In this document: one piece after another, positions 1 to 6,116 of the stretch
Layout: each line of letters opens with the position of its first letter
Position numbering within the stretch: position 1 is the first letter of the stretch
NCBI GenBank assembly: GCA_913031405.1
Contig: CAJWCX010000078.1
Span: 1-6,116, forward strand
Length of the DNA stretch: 6,116 bases
Reading direction: 5' to 3'
From: an uncultured Flavobacteriales bacterium
Lineage (GTDB): Bacteria > Bacteroidota > Bacteroidia > Flavobacteriales_D > Crocinitomicaceae
Made by a program: the position numbers and the translations under genes
The notes under the pieces: generated by a model
Database searches by the model: none
What the model was told of the DNA's origin: nothing
The model's input: the letters and a program-made list of their open reading frames with translations, nothing else

Positions 1-1057
1 TGATATTGATTGTCACATTGATTTGTGAAAGCTTCAAGAAAATGTGGCTGAGGTTTTCTTCAATAAGAAAAGAAAAATCTTTGGGCATTATTGAAAAGAG
101 CACCTGGTTTTTCTTAAAAATAAAAGAAGGTATGGCATCGTCATTTTCCGTTCTTTTTTGAATGATGGTCCCATCTCGATCTGGTTCAATGAAAGATTTC
201 ACGTAAAGGGGAATGTTCTTGTTTTGAAGAGGCTTAATGGTTTTGGGATGAATCACACTGGCACCGTAATAGGATAGCTCAATGGCTTCTTTGAATGAAA
301 TTTGATCTAGCTTTACCGTGTTTTCAAAATATTTGGGGTCCGCATTGAGCATTCCGGGAACGTCTTTCCATATAATTACCTCTTGCGCATCAAGAGCATA
401 GGCAAAAATCCCCGCGGAATAATCTGAACCTTCTCTTCCTAAAGTAGTCGATATTTGATTGTTGTCACTGCCTATAAATCCTTGGGTAACCATTACCCGA
501 TGCGTCTGAAAGCCCTTTTTCATGAAAGTATTGATTTTACTTTCACTATTATTCCAGTCTACGTTTGCATTTTGATGTGTACTGTCTGTTTTAATACAGT
601 CCCTTGCGTCGCACCATAAACTCTTTACGGATTCTCGAATCAAACAGGAATGTATGATTTTAGTGGACAATAATTCTCCATATGGAATTAATTGATCATA
701 AAGGAAATTTTTATTTTCATCATAGTTGTTCTTATCTATGAATTGATTGATATCTTCAAAGTAAGTACTAATTTCTTTCTGAATATTATTGAGGTTCTGA
801 CCTTCAAATAAATCCTTACATATAGATAGGTGGAAGCCTTTTAATTCTTGTGCCTCTTTTGAGAAACGCAACTTGTCTTTTTGTTTGAATGCATCAAAAA
901 GAGATTCCAGCTTATTGGTGGTTTTACCCATAGCTGATACTACAACAACTAGCTGTTCGTTTTTATGTTTTTTAATAAGATCAACGACATTCAATACGGA
1001 TTGCGCATCCTTTACAGAGGCTCCTCCAAATTTAAATACCTTCAATTTGCTTTGCAT
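1..1057 (-). CDS. lysC: Aspartate kinase, monofunctional LysC-type (partial, C-terminus beyond left edge)
   Basis: The enzyme phosphorylates L-aspartate with ATP to 4-phospho-L-aspartate, the committed cytoplasmic step towards lysine, threonine, methionine and diaminopimelate. Translating the minus strand from the ATG at 1057 gives 352 uninterrupted codons to the window edge. The N-terminus has the ATP/aspartate-site motif KFGGAS (residues 9-14; many homologues have Thr instead of Ala). TTLGREGSD lies at about 204-212, KDVPGM at 231-236, and the conserved SYYGASVIHPKT block starts near 261. An ACT regulatory domain begins around PKDFSF (about 325-330), followed by EENLSH. Aspartokinases of this type are usually about 400-450 residues, so roughly 60-90 are missing. 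The start follows the gpsA stop by 11 bases with no Shine-Dalgarno, which suggests co-transcription. The GREGSD form and the KFGGASVKDA start fit a monofunctional enzyme, but a fusion to homoserine dehydrogenase cannot be excluded because the C-terminus is not visible. Feedback inhibition through the ACT domains is expected for the family; which amino acid acts is unknown. Confidence 0.95.
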   Translation of the reverse strand, partial: MQSKLKVFKFGGASVKDAQSVLNVVDLIKKHKNEQLVVVVSAMGKTTNKLESLFDAFKQKDKLRFSKEAQELKGFHLSICKDLFEGQNLNNIQKEISTYFEDINQFIDKNNYDENKNFLYDQLIPYGELLSTKIIHSCLIRESVKSLWCDARDCIKTDSTHQNANVDWNNSESKINTFMKKGFQTHRVMVTQGFIGSDNNQISTTLGREGSDYSAGIFAYALDAQEVIIWKDVPGMLNADPKYFENTVKLDQISFKEAIELSYYGASVIHPKTIKPLQNKNIPLYVKSFIEPDRDGTIIQKRTENDDAIPSFIFKKNQVLFSIMPKDFSFLIEENLSHIFLKLSQINVTINI

Positions 1058-1068
1058 TATTTTTTTGA

Positions 1069-2073
1069 TTAATCAAGACAATCTGTAAGCCTCTTCATTT
1101 CTTTTTTGGGAGAAGCATTTGCATACAATATCGCATACACACTTTCCAATATCGGCATACTGACCTTAAATTCTTTTTTCACCTTAGCTAATGAGTTGAC
1201 GGCATAAAAACCCTCAGCAATCATGTTCATTTCGAGCTGAGCTGTTCGGACACTATAGCCTTTGCCAATCATAAATCCAAAGGATCGGTTCCGCGAAAAT
1301 TTAGAATAGGCAGTAACGAGTAAATCACCTAGATAGGCACTGGTTTTGGTATCCCTATGAATCGGGTGAACAGCATCAATAAAGGATCCAATTTCGCGAA
1401 TGGAATTGGAAATCAAAACCGCTTGAAAATTGTCACCGTATCCCAAACCTGAGGTTATTCCTGCAGCAAGTGCGTAAACATTTTTTAGGATAGCTGAAAA
1501 CTCCGTTCCGAATAAGTCATCCGAGAGCGCGGTTTTGATGTAGCGACACTCGAGTGTTGAGGACATTTGAGAGGCTACTTTTGGATTTGAGCTGGCAACG
1601 GTAAGATAGGACAATCTCTCCATGGCAATCTCTTCAGCATGACAAGGACCGCATATGATTCCAATCTGCTCATACGGCGTTCCGTATTCTTTGTGAAAAT
1701 ATCTTGCTGGAATCATATTGAATTCGGGTATCATGCCTTTTACAGCTGAAAAGATAACTTTCCCTCTAAAAATTTCTTTCGGAATGTCTTTCAATGTCTT
1801 GTGTATGAATGCAGAAGGAATGGCTACAATCAATATATCGGATTTCGAAATAAGAGTCGTGAGATCAGAACTCAGTTCGATATTGTTCATTACAAAAGAG
1901 GCCGATTGTAAATATTTAGGGTTGTGTGAAAATTTTTCGAGGTGGGAAATCGATTCTTCATTTCTCATCCACCACATGAGCTTTTGGGTGTTTTCACTGA
2001 TCACTTTCGATAAGGCTGTTGCCCAGCTGCCACCCCCAATAACAAGTATTGTCTTTTGTTCCTTTGTACTCAT
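1069..2073 (-). CDS. gpsA: NAD(P)H-dependent glycerol-3-phosphate dehydrogenase
   Basis: This cytoplasmic enzyme reduces dihydroxyacetone phosphate to sn-glycerol 3-phosphate, the backbone precursor of phospholipids. The 334-residue protein matches the usual family length of about 330-340. The N-terminal Rossmann nucleotide-binding loop is GGGSWA (residues 13-18). VKG with the conserved Lys112 follows, then CGPCHAEE (141-148), in which Cys144 sits where many family members have Ser. The C-terminal catalytic domain carries LKNVYALAAG with the catalytic-type Lys197 (196-205), the GDLLVT segment (249-254) and SRNRSFG (260-266), which contacts substrate phosphate and cofactor in the family. The start at 2073 puts the glycine loop at the expected distance from the N-terminus. 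The gene lies 36 bases after the 117-residue hypothetical and 11 bases before the aspartokinase on the same strand. A TAnnTTTG element just upstream suggests it can also be transcribed from its own promoter. The reading frame is intact. Confidence 0.97.
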   Translation of the reverse strand: MSTKEQKTILVIGGGSWATALSKVISENTQKLMWWMRNEESISHLEKFSHNPKYLQSASFVMNNIELSSDLTTLISKSDILIVAIPSAFIHKTLKDIPKEIFRGKVIFSAVKGMIPEFNMIPARYFHKEYGTPYEQIGIICGPCHAEEIAMERLSYLTVASSNPKVASQMSSTLECRYIKTALSDDLFGTEFSAILKNVYALAAGITSGLGYGDNFQAVLISNSIREIGSFIDAVHPIHRDTKTSAYLGDLLVTAYSKFSRNRSFGFMIGKGYSVRTAQLEMNMIAEGFYAVNSLAKVKKEFKVSMPILESVYAILYANASPKKEMKRLTDCLD

Positions 2074-2077
2074 AGTG

Positions 2078-2085
2078 CAAAAGTA
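2078..2085 (-). promoter_or_regulatory. Bacteroidota-type -7 promoter element for gpsA
   Basis: Read on the minus strand these bases are TACTTTTG, an exact match to the Bacteroidota sigma factor -7 consensus TAnnTTTG. The element ends only four bases before the gpsA ATG, so transcription would begin at or next to the start codon and give a leaderless or nearly leaderless mRNA. I see no TTG -33 element at the usual 17-23 base spacing upstream, which weakens the call. An eight-base pattern with six fixed positions can also occur by chance in AT-rich DNA; its position directly before a start codon is the main support. Confidence 0.5.
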
Positions 2086-2109
2086 GTATTTAAGTTTAGA
2101 AGAAGTCTT

Positions 2110-2463
2110 TTAGTTGTAATTGATTAAATCTCCTGCCTTTAAGGCTTGTGCAAAGGTATCTCTCATTTTTTCAAGCTTAAGTTTTGATTGAGGATTCCCC
2201 TCATAAGCACTCAGTTTTAATTTGTAATAGGCATCTATAGATTGCCCAAAGAGATCTTGTTCAAGCTTACCCTTAATTTCCATGATTTTTGAATTGACTC
2301 CAATCAAATAATGTTCAATTTCGCCTAAGCGATTCAATTCCTCCTCGTTGGGATCGGTTTTTTTCAATAAAAAATGGTAATGGGGCAGAAGCTGATTTAA
2401 TAACGCGATAAAGCGTTCAAGTTCTTCGTCTAGTTCTTTTCTATTTTCCTTAAAATTATCCAT
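2110..2463 (-). CDS. Hypothetical protein, 117 residues, charged and probably coiled-coil
   Basis: I do not recognise a named family. The protein is rich in Glu, Lys and Leu with almost no Gly or Pro in its first 90 residues, as expected for a long helical hairpin or coiled coil. Residues 1-35 and 40-70 look like amphipathic helices separated by a turn near KTDPNEE (35-41), and a third helix follows after about residue 85. It has no signal peptide, no membrane segment and no Cys, so it should be cytoplasmic. The only ATG giving the full frame is at 2463; it has no Shine-Dalgarno, like its neighbours. It is probably real: the frame is intact, the composition is protein-like, and it lies 36 bases upstream of gpsA on the same strand, with no competing gene opposite. 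A role linked to gpsA or the aspartokinase is possible but rests only on position. Confidence 0.75.
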   Translation of the reverse strand: MDNFKENRKELDEELERFIALLNQLLPHYHFLLKKTDPNEEELNRLGEIEHYLIGVNSKIMEIKGKLEQDLFGQSIDAYYKLKLSAYEGNPQSKLKLEKMRDTFAQALKAGDLINYN

Positions 2464-2613
2464 TTTAAAAGGGGTTCACAGTAAATATAATGTATTATAC
2501 ATGTCGTTTTTGCTGAAAAAATCAATTTAACACCAATCAATTGTTGATATCTCTAGTTATCCCATTATTTTTGTTCTAAAATAACAACTAATCAACCCTA
2601 TAATTTTAAATCT
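2464..2613. other. Divergent intergenic region between the two operons
   Basis: This 150-base AT-rich stretch separates the start codons of the minus-strand hypothetical (2463) and the plus-strand DUF2911 gene (2614), so it must hold promoters for both arms. The plus-strand promoter is clear (see separate entry). For the minus strand I see only weak candidates: TATAAT at 2499-2494 and TATATTTA at 2489-2482, neither an exact TAnnTTTG nor with a well-spaced TTG. A small inverted repeat, ATCAA-TTG-TTGAT at 2536-2548, overlaps the plus-strand -33 element and could be an operator or chance. No RNA gene or terminator is apparent. Confidence 0.6.
2544..2573 (+). promoter_or_regulatory. Bacteroidota-type promoter for the DUF2911-EamA-DUF418 operon
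   Basis: The -7 element TATTTTTG (2566-2573) matches the TAnnTTTG consensus exactly. A TTG at 2544-2546 lies 19 bases upstream, within the 17-23 base spacing known for flavobacterial promoters; a second TTG at 2541-2543 would give 22 bases. Transcription would start near 2578-2580, leaving a 5' leader of about 35 bases before the ATG at 2614. It is the only well-formed promoter I see ahead of the three tightly packed genes, so it probably drives all of them. Confidence 0.65.
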
Positions 2614-3477
2614 ATGTTTCGTCTGTCAGTTCCATTTCTATTTTTATTTTTCTTGATCTTTTTTCATATTCAAAATGTTGATTCACAAGTAAATATACCT
2701 AAGTTGAGTCCAGTTTCTACCGTAACCCAGGAGCTTGGAATGGGTGAAATCGAAATCATTTATTCTAGACCCTCTAAGCGTGGGCGAGTGATCTTTGGAG
2801 ATCTTGTTACTTACAATGAAGTCTGGCGATTAGGAGCCAACAAGAATACTACTTTTCAGACCTCCGAGGATCTGTATTTTGGATCTGACACCCTTTTCAC
2901 TGGTAAATACGCCCTTTATGCCATACCTAAAAAGCAGAACTGGGAATTCATTTTTTATTCCGAATTTTCTAATTGGGGAACCCCTGATGAGTGGGATGAA
3001 TCAAAAGTAGCACTTCGTTTATCTGTTGATCTAAGACTTTTGGAAAATGATGTTGAGACCTTAACGATATCAATTGACGACCTCACAACCAGTGGGGCCT
3101 CATTGAATATCACTTGGGGTCGAGTTCATCTTTCTGCCCCATTTTTAATAGATACAAAAGCTAAGGTTATTCAAAGTATAAATGATGTTTTAGCAGGACC
3201 GAGTGGGAATGATTTTTATCGTGCAGCTAAATATTATTTTACCGAAAAAATAGATAAAGATAAGGCTTTAGAGTGGATTGGTAAGGCCGTTGAAATGAGA
3301 GGTTTTGATGCCTTTTGGATGACAAGATTGCAGGCTCAAATAATGGCTTGGAATGGACAATATAAAATGGCAATTGAGATGGCTGAAATTTCTATAAAGG
3401 CTGCTTCTGATAAAGGTAACGATACCTATGTTCGTATGAATGAAGCATCGATTGCCGAATGGAAAAAAATGAAATAG
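2614..3477 (+). CDS. Exported DUF2911 family protein with helical C-terminal region
   Basis: The biochemical function of this Bacteroidota-rich family is unknown to me. The first 24-25 residues form a signal peptide: a short basic start, a Phe/Leu-rich core (7-18) and a probable cleavage site around VDSQ (22-25). With no lipobox cysteine it should be a soluble periplasmic protein. The DUF2911 domain spans about 30-180. Its hallmark block at 50-79 includes YSRPSKRGR, IFGDLV, and VWRLGANKNT, followed by the GKYALYAIP segment (97-105) and a WG pair (121-122) typical of the family. Residues about 195-287 are helical with a tetratricopeptide-like look (for example KALEWIGKAVEMRG and YKMAIEMAEISIKAA), a layout seen in longer DUF2911 proteins. 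It starts the operon, about 40 bases after a good promoter, and its TAG stop is 3 bases before the transporter gene. A role in the envelope with the two membrane proteins downstream is an inference from position. Confidence 0.88.
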   Translation: MFRLSVPFLFLFFLIFFHIQNVDSQVNIPKLSPVSTVTQELGMGEIEIIYSRPSKRGRVIFGDLVTYNEVWRLGANKNTTFQTSEDLYFGSDTLFTGKYALYAIPKKQNWEFIFYSEFSNWGTPDEWDESKVALRLSVDLRLLENDVETLTISIDDLTTSGASLNITWGRVHLSAPFLIDTKAKVIQSINDVLAGPSGNDFYRAAKYYFTEKIDKDKALEWIGKAVEMRGFDAFWMTRLQAQIMAWNGQYKMAIEMAEISIKAASDKGNDTYVRMNEASIAEWKKMK

Positions 3478-3480
3478 ATT

Positions 3481-4380
3481 TTGATCTCTCGATATAAGTA
3501 CCATATCTTATTACACTTCATCATTTTCTTGTGGGGTTTCACTGGAATATTGGGGAAGTTGATTGAGTTAAAGGCACTTTATATTGTGTGGTACCGTGTG
3601 GGTATTGCCTCATTGGTAATCATGCTGTATTTATTGTTTGTGAAATCAGCTTTAAGCATACCCAAAAAATATTGGCTTCGTGTAGCTTTTGTAGGCCTTG
3701 TTGTTGCAGCGCATTGGGTCACTTTTTACACATCCATTCAGTGGTCAACCGCTTCTTTGGGAATCTTGTGTTTGTCGACGACAACTCTCCATGTGGCGTG
3801 GCTTGAGCCACTCATAATGAAAAAACAATTCTCATGGATCGAATTTTCTCTTGGTTTGCTCGTTGTAGGTGGGATATATTTCGTATCAGGGGATTTTTCT
3901 ACCCAAGAATACTGGGCTGTGGTTATGGGTCTAATCTCTGCTTTTTTAGCTGGTTTCTTTGCGGTTTGCAATGCCAAATTTGTTGAAGAGATTCAGTCAA
4001 CTCACATTAGCATGTACGAGTTGGCGATGGGTTTTGTGGGTCTAACTATATTTATGTTATGCACTGACAAGATGGATTCGTCAATGTTTGTTATGACTAT
4101 TTCGGATGTCTTTTGGCTTTTGTTTTTAGCTGTAGTGTGTACCTCCTTCGCCTTTCTCGTTACGATTGATATTGTGAAAAAGTTGGGTGCTTTTACCGTT
4201 TCTTTAAGCATCAATTTGGAACCAGTTTATACGATTGTTTTAGCCATTTTTATTTTGCAGGAACACGAGCAACTCGGTTCTAATTTCTACATTGGATCCA
4301 TCTTAATTATTCTTGTGGTGATTGCAAATGGAGTTATCAAAAACCATCAAAAGAAAAAAATAGTCAGGTCTCTTCACTAA
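3481..4380 (+). CDS. EamA/DMT-family transporter, ten membrane segments, TTG start
   Basis: This is an inner-membrane permease of the drug/metabolite transporter superfamily, which usually exports or exchanges small metabolites such as amino acids; the substrate cannot be read from the sequence. The 299 residues fit the normal 280-310 length. About ten hydrophobic segments can be seen near residues 6-26, 34-54, 66-86, 92-110, 120-136, 144-163, 178-194, 207-228, 237-258 and 268-286, forming two EamA repeats. The second repeat ends with the characteristic LEPVYTIVLA (246-255) and FYIGSILII (269-277). The start is TTG. The in-frame TAG of the upstream gene is at 3475-3477, only ATT and TTG lie before the first helix, and the next in-frame ATG (3622) would remove helix 1 and part of helix 2. 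The gap to the DUF2911 stop is 3 bases, and to the next gene also 3 bases, so translational coupling is likely. Confidence 0.92.
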   Translation: MISRYKYHILLHFIIFLWGFTGILGKLIELKALYIVWYRVGIASLVIMLYLLFVKSALSIPKKYWLRVAFVGLVVAAHWVTFYTSIQWSTASLGILCLSTTTLHVAWLEPLIMKKQFSWIEFSLGLLVVGGIYFVSGDFSTQEYWAVVMGLISAFLAGFFAVCNAKFVEEIQSTHISMYELAMGFVGLTIFMLCTDKMDSSMFVMTISDVFWLLFLAVVCTSFAFLVTIDIVKKLGAFTVSLSINLEPVYTIVLAIFILQEHEQLGSNFYIGSILIILVVIANGVIKNHQKKKIVRSLH

Positions 4381-4383
4381 AGA

Positions 4384-5565
4384 ATGAAAGCACTACCAAC
4401 TCAAGATAGAATTGATTCGCTTGATCTCATTAGGGGAACTGCGATATTAGGTATTCTCATAATGAATATCACGTCATTTTCCCAAATTGGAACGGCTTAT
4501 GTTAACCCCAATTTGGGTGCTGGAATAGAAGGCTACAACGCATGGTTTCATGCGTTTGATTTTATATTTGCTGATATGCGTTTTATGAGTATATTCTCTA
4601 TATTATTCGGTGCGGGAATGATGCTATTCATTCAAAATATTGAGCGTAAAAATTTGAGACCCTTAATGTATCATTATAAGAGAATGATACTACTATTTGG
4701 CTTTGGACTCATTCATGCTTATTTGATTTGGATGGGGGATATTTTGGTTCCGTACGCAATTTGTGGTTGCTTTGTTTTTCTGGTCCGAAAATGGAGTTCT
4801 AGGAGTTTGATTTTTTTGGCCTCTATCCTTTTTATGATTCCAATCTTGATGAATATCATGACCTGGTTTGGTTTGTCGATGAATGAGCTGAACGAAATTT
4901 ATGGACCGATATGGAATCCGGAAACAGACGATATTTTATATGAAATACAAGCCTACAGGGGTTCTTACACGGGACAAATGGAGATCCGATCTCAAACTGC
5001 TCATTATTTACAAACTTTTCTTTTTGTGATGGAGGGTTTTTGGCGCTATTCTTCCATGATGATCATAGGCATTTTGCTTTTCCGGTTGGATTGGTTTAAA
5101 GCTGTGAAAAGTAGAAAATGGTATTTGCGTTTTGGTCTGTTTTTTTTCTCTATTGGCATAATGTTCTCGTCCTACGGTTTATTTGCCTCTTATGAAAATC
5201 AATGGAACGGTCCATGGAGTATGACCTTGGGACATAATATAACTTATATATCATCACTACTTATGGCTTTTGCTTACATGTCTTTGTTGATCTATTGGTC
5301 CACATCAAAAAGAGGACGACGTATTCAAAATCGTTTGAAAGCAGTCGGAAGAATGGCCTTTACCAATTATATTTTGAGTTCCTTGTTGTGTACCCTTATT
5401 TTTTATGGTCACGGATTTGCTTATTTTGCCTCATTAGATCGACTTGAACAGTGGGTTGTTATTGTTCCTATTTGGTTCCTTATTCTATTTTTATCAAAAT
5501 GGGTTTTAAATCGTTATACGCAAGGTCCACTTGAATTTATTTGGCGAAAAATGACTTATTGGTAA
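4384..5565 (+). CDS. DUF418 (YeiB-type) multispanning membrane protein
   Basis: The protein is 393 residues, usual for the YeiB/DUF418 family, whose members sit in the inner membrane. Their function is not settled; they have been suggested to act in transport or as relatives of membrane acyltransferases. The N-terminal signature starts at residue 9 with RIDSLDLIRGTAILGI and continues into the first helix ending MNI (27-29). A conserved loop with HAYLIWMGDIL (111-121) follows. The C-terminal DUF418 region has GRMAFTNYILS (322-332) and the terminal GPLEFIWRKMTYW motif (381-393). Seven to ten hydrophobic helices can be picked out, including about 18-30, 68-84, 101-118, 120-136, 141-160, 222-235, 246-266, 287-305, 328-345 and 357-375. 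The ATG follows the transporter stop by 3 bases, so the two membrane proteins are almost certainly made from one message. No frame damage is seen. Confidence 0.92.
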   Translation: MKALPTQDRIDSLDLIRGTAILGILIMNITSFSQIGTAYVNPNLGAGIEGYNAWFHAFDFIFADMRFMSIFSILFGAGMMLFIQNIERKNLRPLMYHYKRMILLFGFGLIHAYLIWMGDILVPYAICGCFVFLVRKWSSRSLIFLASILFMIPILMNIMTWFGLSMNELNEIYGPIWNPETDDILYEIQAYRGSYTGQMEIRSQTAHYLQTFLFVMEGFWRYSSMMIIGILLFRLDWFKAVKSRKWYLRFGLFFFSIGIMFSSYGLFASYENQWNGPWSMTLGHNITYISSLLMAFAYMSLLIYWSTSKRGRRIQNRLKAVGRMAFTNYILSSLLCTLIFYGHGFAYFASLDRLEQWVVIVPIWFLILFLSKWVLNRYTQGPLEFIWRKMTYW

Positions 5566-5678
5566 GCCAGCGGTTATAGCTTCGGTCATTGCAATATTGG
5601 TTTGTTGGAGAATACCGTGTTTGAGCGATAGTGGATTTATAGAATTCCTTAATTTTGTACAACTTTTTACGTAAACAG
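5566..5678 (+). promoter_or_regulatory. Intergenic region with promoter element for the reductase gene
   Basis: This 113-base gap separates the DUF418 stop from the reductase start. TAATTTTG at 5650-5657 is an exact TAnnTTTG -7 match and would start transcription near 5662-5664, leaving about 15 bases before the ATG at 5679. The nearest upstream TTG (5621-5623) is 26 bases away, slightly too far for a standard -33 element. The gap size and this element suggest the reductase is transcribed separately from the operon before it. I see no strong hairpin with a T-tract, so where the upstream operon terminates is unclear. Confidence 0.5.
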
Positions 5679-6116
5679 ATGATTAAAACAGATATTATCA
5701 TTATTGGTGCGGGCCCCGTTGGCTTATTTACAGTTTTTGAGGCGGGACTACTTAAGCTAAAGTGCCATTTAATTGATTCTTTACCTATTCCTGGAGGGCA
5801 ATGTGCTGAAATTTATCCAAAAAAACCTATTTATGATATACCGGGATTCCCTTCTGTTCTAGCTGGAGAATTGATCGATAATTTGATGGAGCAAGCTGCA
5901 CCATTTAAGCCAGGTTTTACGTTAGGTGAGGCCGCGGAAAAAGTAGAGAAGCAGGAAGATGGTTCTTTTATTGTTACTACGTTCAAAGGAACAAAGCATA
6001 GTGCACCGGTTGTCATGATTGCGGGTGGGCTGGGCGTTTTTGAACCTCGAAAACCACCTATTTCAAATATTGGTGATTTTGAGAGTAAAGGAGTTGAGTA
6101 CATCATTAAAGATCCA
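5679..6116 (+). CDS. Ferredoxin--NADP+ reductase, thioredoxin reductase-like type (partial, C-terminus beyond right edge)
   Basis: This flavoenzyme passes electrons between reduced ferredoxin (or flavodoxin) and NADP+ in the cytoplasm. The 146 codons in the window are open to the edge. The FAD-binding Rossmann motif is GAGPVG (residues 10-15), preceded by a beta strand of four Ile. PGGQ (38-41) and EIYPKKPIYDIPGFP (44-58) are the next conserved flavin-contacting segments of this group. IAGGLGVFEPRKPP (114-127) is the ATG-like linker before the NADP domain. In thioredoxin reductases a redox CxxC pair follows shortly after this point in a GVSYCATC-like motif; here the matching place reads GVEYIIKDP (138-146) with no cysteines, which favours the YumC-type ferredoxin-NADP reductase. 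Family members are about 330-350 residues, so more than half is missing. The ATG at 5679 is chosen because the FAD motif follows at the usual distance; there is no Shine-Dalgarno. Confidence 0.9.
   Translation, partial: MIKTDIIIIGAGPVGLFTVFEAGLLKLKCHLIDSLPIPGGQCAEIYPKKPIYDIPGFPSVLAGELIDNLMEQAAPFKPGFTLGEAAEKVEKQEDGSFIVTTFKGTKHSAPVVMIAGGLGVFEPRKPPISNIGDFESKGVEYIIKDP

Noticed and set aside
873..1088. A 71-codon open frame on the plus strand
   Set aside because: It is antisense to the first part of the aspartokinase gene and has a composition typical of a shadow frame, with many Ser, Thr and Cys.
1718..2086. A 122-codon open frame on the plus strand
   Set aside because: It lies entirely antisense to gpsA, whose minus-strand frame is intact and rich in family motifs; the plus-strand translation has no recognisable domain.
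2520..2542. Direct repeat of AATCAATT (2520-2527 and 2535-2542) in the divergent region
   Set aside because: Two copies of an AT-rich eight-mer 15 bases apart are easily expected by chance in DNA of this composition.
3475..3483. TAGATTTTG as a possible internal promoter -7 element before the transporter gene
   Set aside because: The spacing is one base too long for TAnnTTTG, and it overlaps the stop and start codons, which explain these bases.
3268..4214. Several open frames of 70-79 codons on both strands
   Set aside because: All overlap the DUF2911 or EamA genes in other frames and show no motif, start context or neighbour support.
5564..5582. Possible terminator hairpin AAGC...GCTT after the DUF418 gene
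   Set aside because: The stem is only four base pairs with an 11-base loop and no T-tract follows.
5592..5599. Palindrome CAATATTG before the reductase gene
   Set aside because: It is only eight bases and AT-rich, with no second copy nearby, so it is not distinguishable from chance.
5831..6106. A 91-codon open frame on the minus strand
   Set aside because: It is antisense to the reductase coding sequence, which has clear FAD-binding motifs in the other direction.

Overview
The window looks like an ordinary chromosomal stretch from a member of the Bacteroidota, most likely a flavobacterium-like marine or freshwater lineage. The clues are the AT-rich sequence, the near absence of Shine-Dalgarno sequences, several exact matches to the Bacteroidota promoter -7 element TAnnTTTG, and proteins of typical Bacteroidota type (an aspartokinase starting with KFGGAS, a GpsA with GGGSWATA, a DUF2911 lipid- or envelope-associated protein, a YumC-like ferredoxin-NADP reductase). 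The assignment comes from pattern recognition, not from a database search.

Left arm, minus strand (1-2463), reading right to left: a 117-residue charged, helical protein of unknown function; glycerol-3-phosphate dehydrogenase (gpsA); and an aspartate kinase (lysC-type) that runs off the left edge. The gaps are 36 and 11 bases, so this is probably one transcription unit. An exact TAnnTTTG element directly in front of gpsA suggests a second, almost leaderless transcript for gpsA-lysC. The first gene is a hypothetical, the second feeds phospholipid synthesis, and the third commits aspartate to lysine, threonine and methionine synthesis. No shared pathway is evident.

A 150-base divergent intergenic region (2464-2613) separates the arms and carries a good promoter for the right arm.

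Right arm, plus strand (2614-6116): an exported DUF2911 protein, a ten-helix EamA-type transporter and a DUF418/YeiB-type multispanning membrane protein, packed with only 3 bases between consecutive genes. The transporter has no possible ATG start and almost certainly begins at TTG. This trio looks like a translationally coupled envelope/transport operon of unknown substrate. After a 113-base gap with its own TAnnTTTG element comes the first 146 residues of a ferredoxin--NADP+ reductase cut by the right edge.

I saw no RNA genes, CRISPR arrays, insertion sequences, long repeats or phage genes. There is no convincing evidence for a novel defence or mobile system here. The points most worth a second look are the TTG-started transporter in its tightly packed operon, the uncharacterised 117-residue protein, and the leaderless-looking gpsA promoter.
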